This document shows, one piece after another, positions 62,432 to 64,000 of a stretch of DNA of 64,000 bases. The notes under the pieces are model-generated. The model ran no database searches. It was given only the letters and a program-made list of their open reading frames with translations, and had not been told where the DNA came from. Source of the stretch: DFXE01 sp032054765 (GTDB lineage Bacteria; Bacteroidota; Bacteroidia; Bacteroidales; Tannerellaceae); the NCBI GenBank assembly GCA_032054765.1, contig DAMBSC010000009.1:1-64000 (forward strand), read 5' to 3'. The first letter of the stretch is position 1. Each line of letters opens with the position of its first letter. The position numbers and the translations under genes were made by a program.

Positions 62432-64000
62432 ATGCGCAGGTACTTATTACTTTTACTCCCTTCATTTTTAACCACCTTTGCTATCTATGCCTCGGTGGAT
62501 GTACCCCCTGCGTTAATTCAAAACTATACCGTATCCGATTATAAAGCCAGCGGACAGAACTGGGATTTAGTCATTTCTCCTGACGGGATACTCTTTGTGG
62601 CTAACAACTCCGGCTTACTCACCTTCGACGGGAATACGTGGACTACATTCCCTCTCCCCGATAACTCCATTGTAAAGAATGTGGAACTGTCTAACGATAC
62701 GGTATTTACACGCTCAGAAACTTCTGTCGGTTATTGGCTCAGAGACAAGATAGGCAAACTGGTATATTATCCGCTGGAAGAAAAACCCGCTCACATTACT
62801 TTTAAAGAAGAGACAAAGCAAGTACCTATTCCGTTAGCAAAAGAGATTGTTCAGCAAAAACCATCTACATATACCACCATTGATCACTTCAACTTTGTAG
62901 GGACACTTGCTAATGGTATCTATGTAACCGACGCTAAAGGCAATTCGTTACTCAGCATAAACAAGCGGGTCGGACTGCAGGATAATATAGTGCACGATAT
63001 ATGCGTGGAGAAGTCAGGTTACATCTGGGCGGCATTTGATAATGGCTTATCGAGGATTATCTTTAATTCTCCCTTACGATTACTGGCCACTCGGAGCCGG
63101 GTTGGCAAATTACTGGATGTGGCTTATATAGACAGTACATTATATTTTAAAACAAACACAAACTATTATAAACGAAGCTTTGACACCGGTGTTTATGCCT
63201 TTCCCGTACCGGAAGAAGAAGCGCTCCCCTATTTTAGTCAACCCAAGGAAAAAGATAACAGAACGATAAAAGAAATAGTCGGAAATAACGAAAAACTGGA
63301 AAAACTTTATGAGTCCGATACTTTTTACCCTGTATCAGACTCGTTATACTGGTTTATAAAAGGGAATGAAGCCGCTTATGTTTCTTTAAAAGATGACTCC
63401 ATCACCCTGAAATGCAGAATACTGTTCAGCAATTTCAATCAGGATCTGGCAGCCAACGAAGAACACATATTCCCATTGAACGACTCGCTCCATATAGCTT
63501 CTACCATGCAGGGTGTATTATTAATCAACACCAACAATGTAATAAGAAGCGCTTGCAATATAGGTCTGCCTCTTCGATTCACCCGGATAGAATACAGAGA
63601 CTCTGAAGGAATTCACACATTCGATCCGAATTCAACTGAAATATCCTTACCTCATAATTATCACGAACTTACTTTATATGCCGGTTCGTCTATTTTTTAT
63701 TTGAACAATCAGATCAGTTATAAGATAGAAGGTATCTCCCTGGATTGGTCGGAATGGCAACAGGATGGGACAATCAATCTATTCCAGTTACCTCATGGCG
63801 ATTATACCGTATCAGTAAGAAGATACGCATCTACCGGCAGTTATCCTGTTATCTCCCTGGAAGTAGAAGTCCGGTCTCCCTGGTATAGAACCACCGGAGC
63901 GATATTCATGTACATCATGTTATTTCTCCTGGCTGTTCAGCTCTGGATCAGACAAAGCTTAATCAAACAGAGAAGAAAGGAAAAACAGCTTCGCCAAATT
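62432..64000 (+). CDS. Membrane-bound sensor regulator with beta-propeller and Y_Y_Y domain (partial)
   Basis: The frame is open from ATG 62432 to the window end (523 residues, no stop), so the gene continues beyond the window. Residues 1-20 are a signal peptide (MRRYLLLLLPSFLTTFAIYA). Residues 20-about 390 show propeller-like repeats (e.g. ENVDF-like QNWDLVISPDGILFVANNSGLLTFDGNTW). Residues about 400-485 form a Y_Y_Y-type domain (LDWSEWQQDG, LPHGDYTVSVRR). A membrane segment at about residues 490-508 is followed by a basic coiled start (SLIKQRRKEKQLRQ). The propeller is shorter than in typical hybrid histidine-kinase regulators, so a LuxR-type output domain is a possible alternative to a kinase; the missing part would decide. 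Confidence 0.8.
   Translation, partial: MRRYLLLLLPSFLTTFAIYASVDVPPALIQNYTVSDYKASGQNWDLVISPDGILFVANNSGLLTFDGNTWTTFPLPDNSIVKNVELSNDTVFTRSETSVGYWLRDKIGKLVYYPLEEKPAHITFKEETKQVPIPLAKEIVQQKPSTYTTIDHFNFVGTLANGIYVTDAKGNSLLSINKRVGLQDNIVHDICVEKSGYIWAAFDNGLSRIIFNSPLRLLATRSRVGKLLDVAYIDSTLYFKTNTNYYKRSFDTGVYAFPVPEEEALPYFSQPKEKDNRTIKEIVGNNEKLEKLYESDTFYPVSDSLYWFIKGNEAAYVSLKDDSITLKCRILFSNFNQDLAANEEHIFPLNDSLHIASTMQGVLLINTNNVIRSACNIGLPLRFTRIEYRDSEGIHTFDPNSTEISLPHNYHELTLYAGSSIFYLNNQISYKIEGISLDWSEWQQDGTINLFQLPHGDYTVSVRRYASTGSYPVISLEVEVRSPWYRTTGAIFMYIMLFLLAVQLWIRQSLIKQRRKEKQLRQI

Noticed and set aside
1..64000. Insertion sequences, integrases or prophage genes
   Set aside because: No transposase, recombinase or phage structural protein was recognised in any frame, and the only repeats are the short intergenic ones listed.

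Overview
The window is chromosomal DNA from a member of the Bacteroidales, most like Parabacteroides or a close relative. The evidence is promoters of the Bacteroidetes type (-7 box TAnnTTTG) in front of most transcription units, SusC/SusD and FecR/ECF-sigma genes, type IX secretion genes porU and porV next to ispF (the order also known from Porphyromonas), a split-FTCD hut operon, a fused SecDF and two GHMP/HAD-type heptose genes. No IS element, phage or CRISPR array was seen.

Layout. 1-1901: rex and a FAH-family hydrolase. 1989-7118 (+): porU, porV, ispF. 7119-8921 (-): typA. 9303-21328 (+), continuing to 23874: a conserved hypothetical, UDP-glucuronate decarboxylase, then a very AT-rich surface-glycan locus with a Wzx-like flippase, two FkbM methyltransferase paralogues, seven glycosyltransferase-like genes and a YfhO membrane protein. 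23869-29518 (-): a glycosyltransferase, three genes of the GDP-D-glycero-D-manno-heptose pathway (gmhB, hddC, hddA), a methyltransferase and ahcY. 29864-31746 (+): trmB and an Mrp-family ATPase. 31786-38149 (-): a complete histidine-utilisation operon in the order hutU-ftcD-hutI-fchA-hutH. 38329-41343 (-): secDF. 41618-43376 (+): rpsO and an S37 peptidase. 43385-54118 (+): a polysaccharide-utilisation locus with ECF sigma, FecR, SusC (with an STN signalling domain), SusD, a Ser-type sulfatase and a GH97 enzyme. 54649-56826 (-): RNase R. 56945-58583 (+): a second sigma/FecR pair with no SusCD. 58661-58731 (-): tRNA-Gln. 58884-62335 (+): a small leader ORF plus terminator, then carB. 62432-64000 (+): the start of a membrane-bound Y_Y_Y sensor-regulator cut by the window edge.

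The two strongest unexplained signals are structural. First, four intergenic arrays (near 201-302, 29631-29730, 41954-42037 and 54436-54520) are each made of four palindromes with centres exactly 22 bp apart. Each repeat alternates 7-bp arms with 4-bp variable tetramers, so the arms recur every 11 bp. Second, carB is preceded by a self-contained unit of promoter, 31-codon ORF and intrinsic terminator. The ORF stop codon abuts the terminator stem, as expected of translation-coupled attenuation.

How the parts fit together: PorU/PorV export and anchor proteins at the surface, and the adjacent glycan locus and heptose genes probably build a surface polysaccharide or protein glycan. AhcY would recycle the S-adenosylhomocysteine made by the nearby methyltransferases. 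The PUL senses and degrades a probably sulfated glycan. All coordinates and motifs were read by eye; no database search was run.
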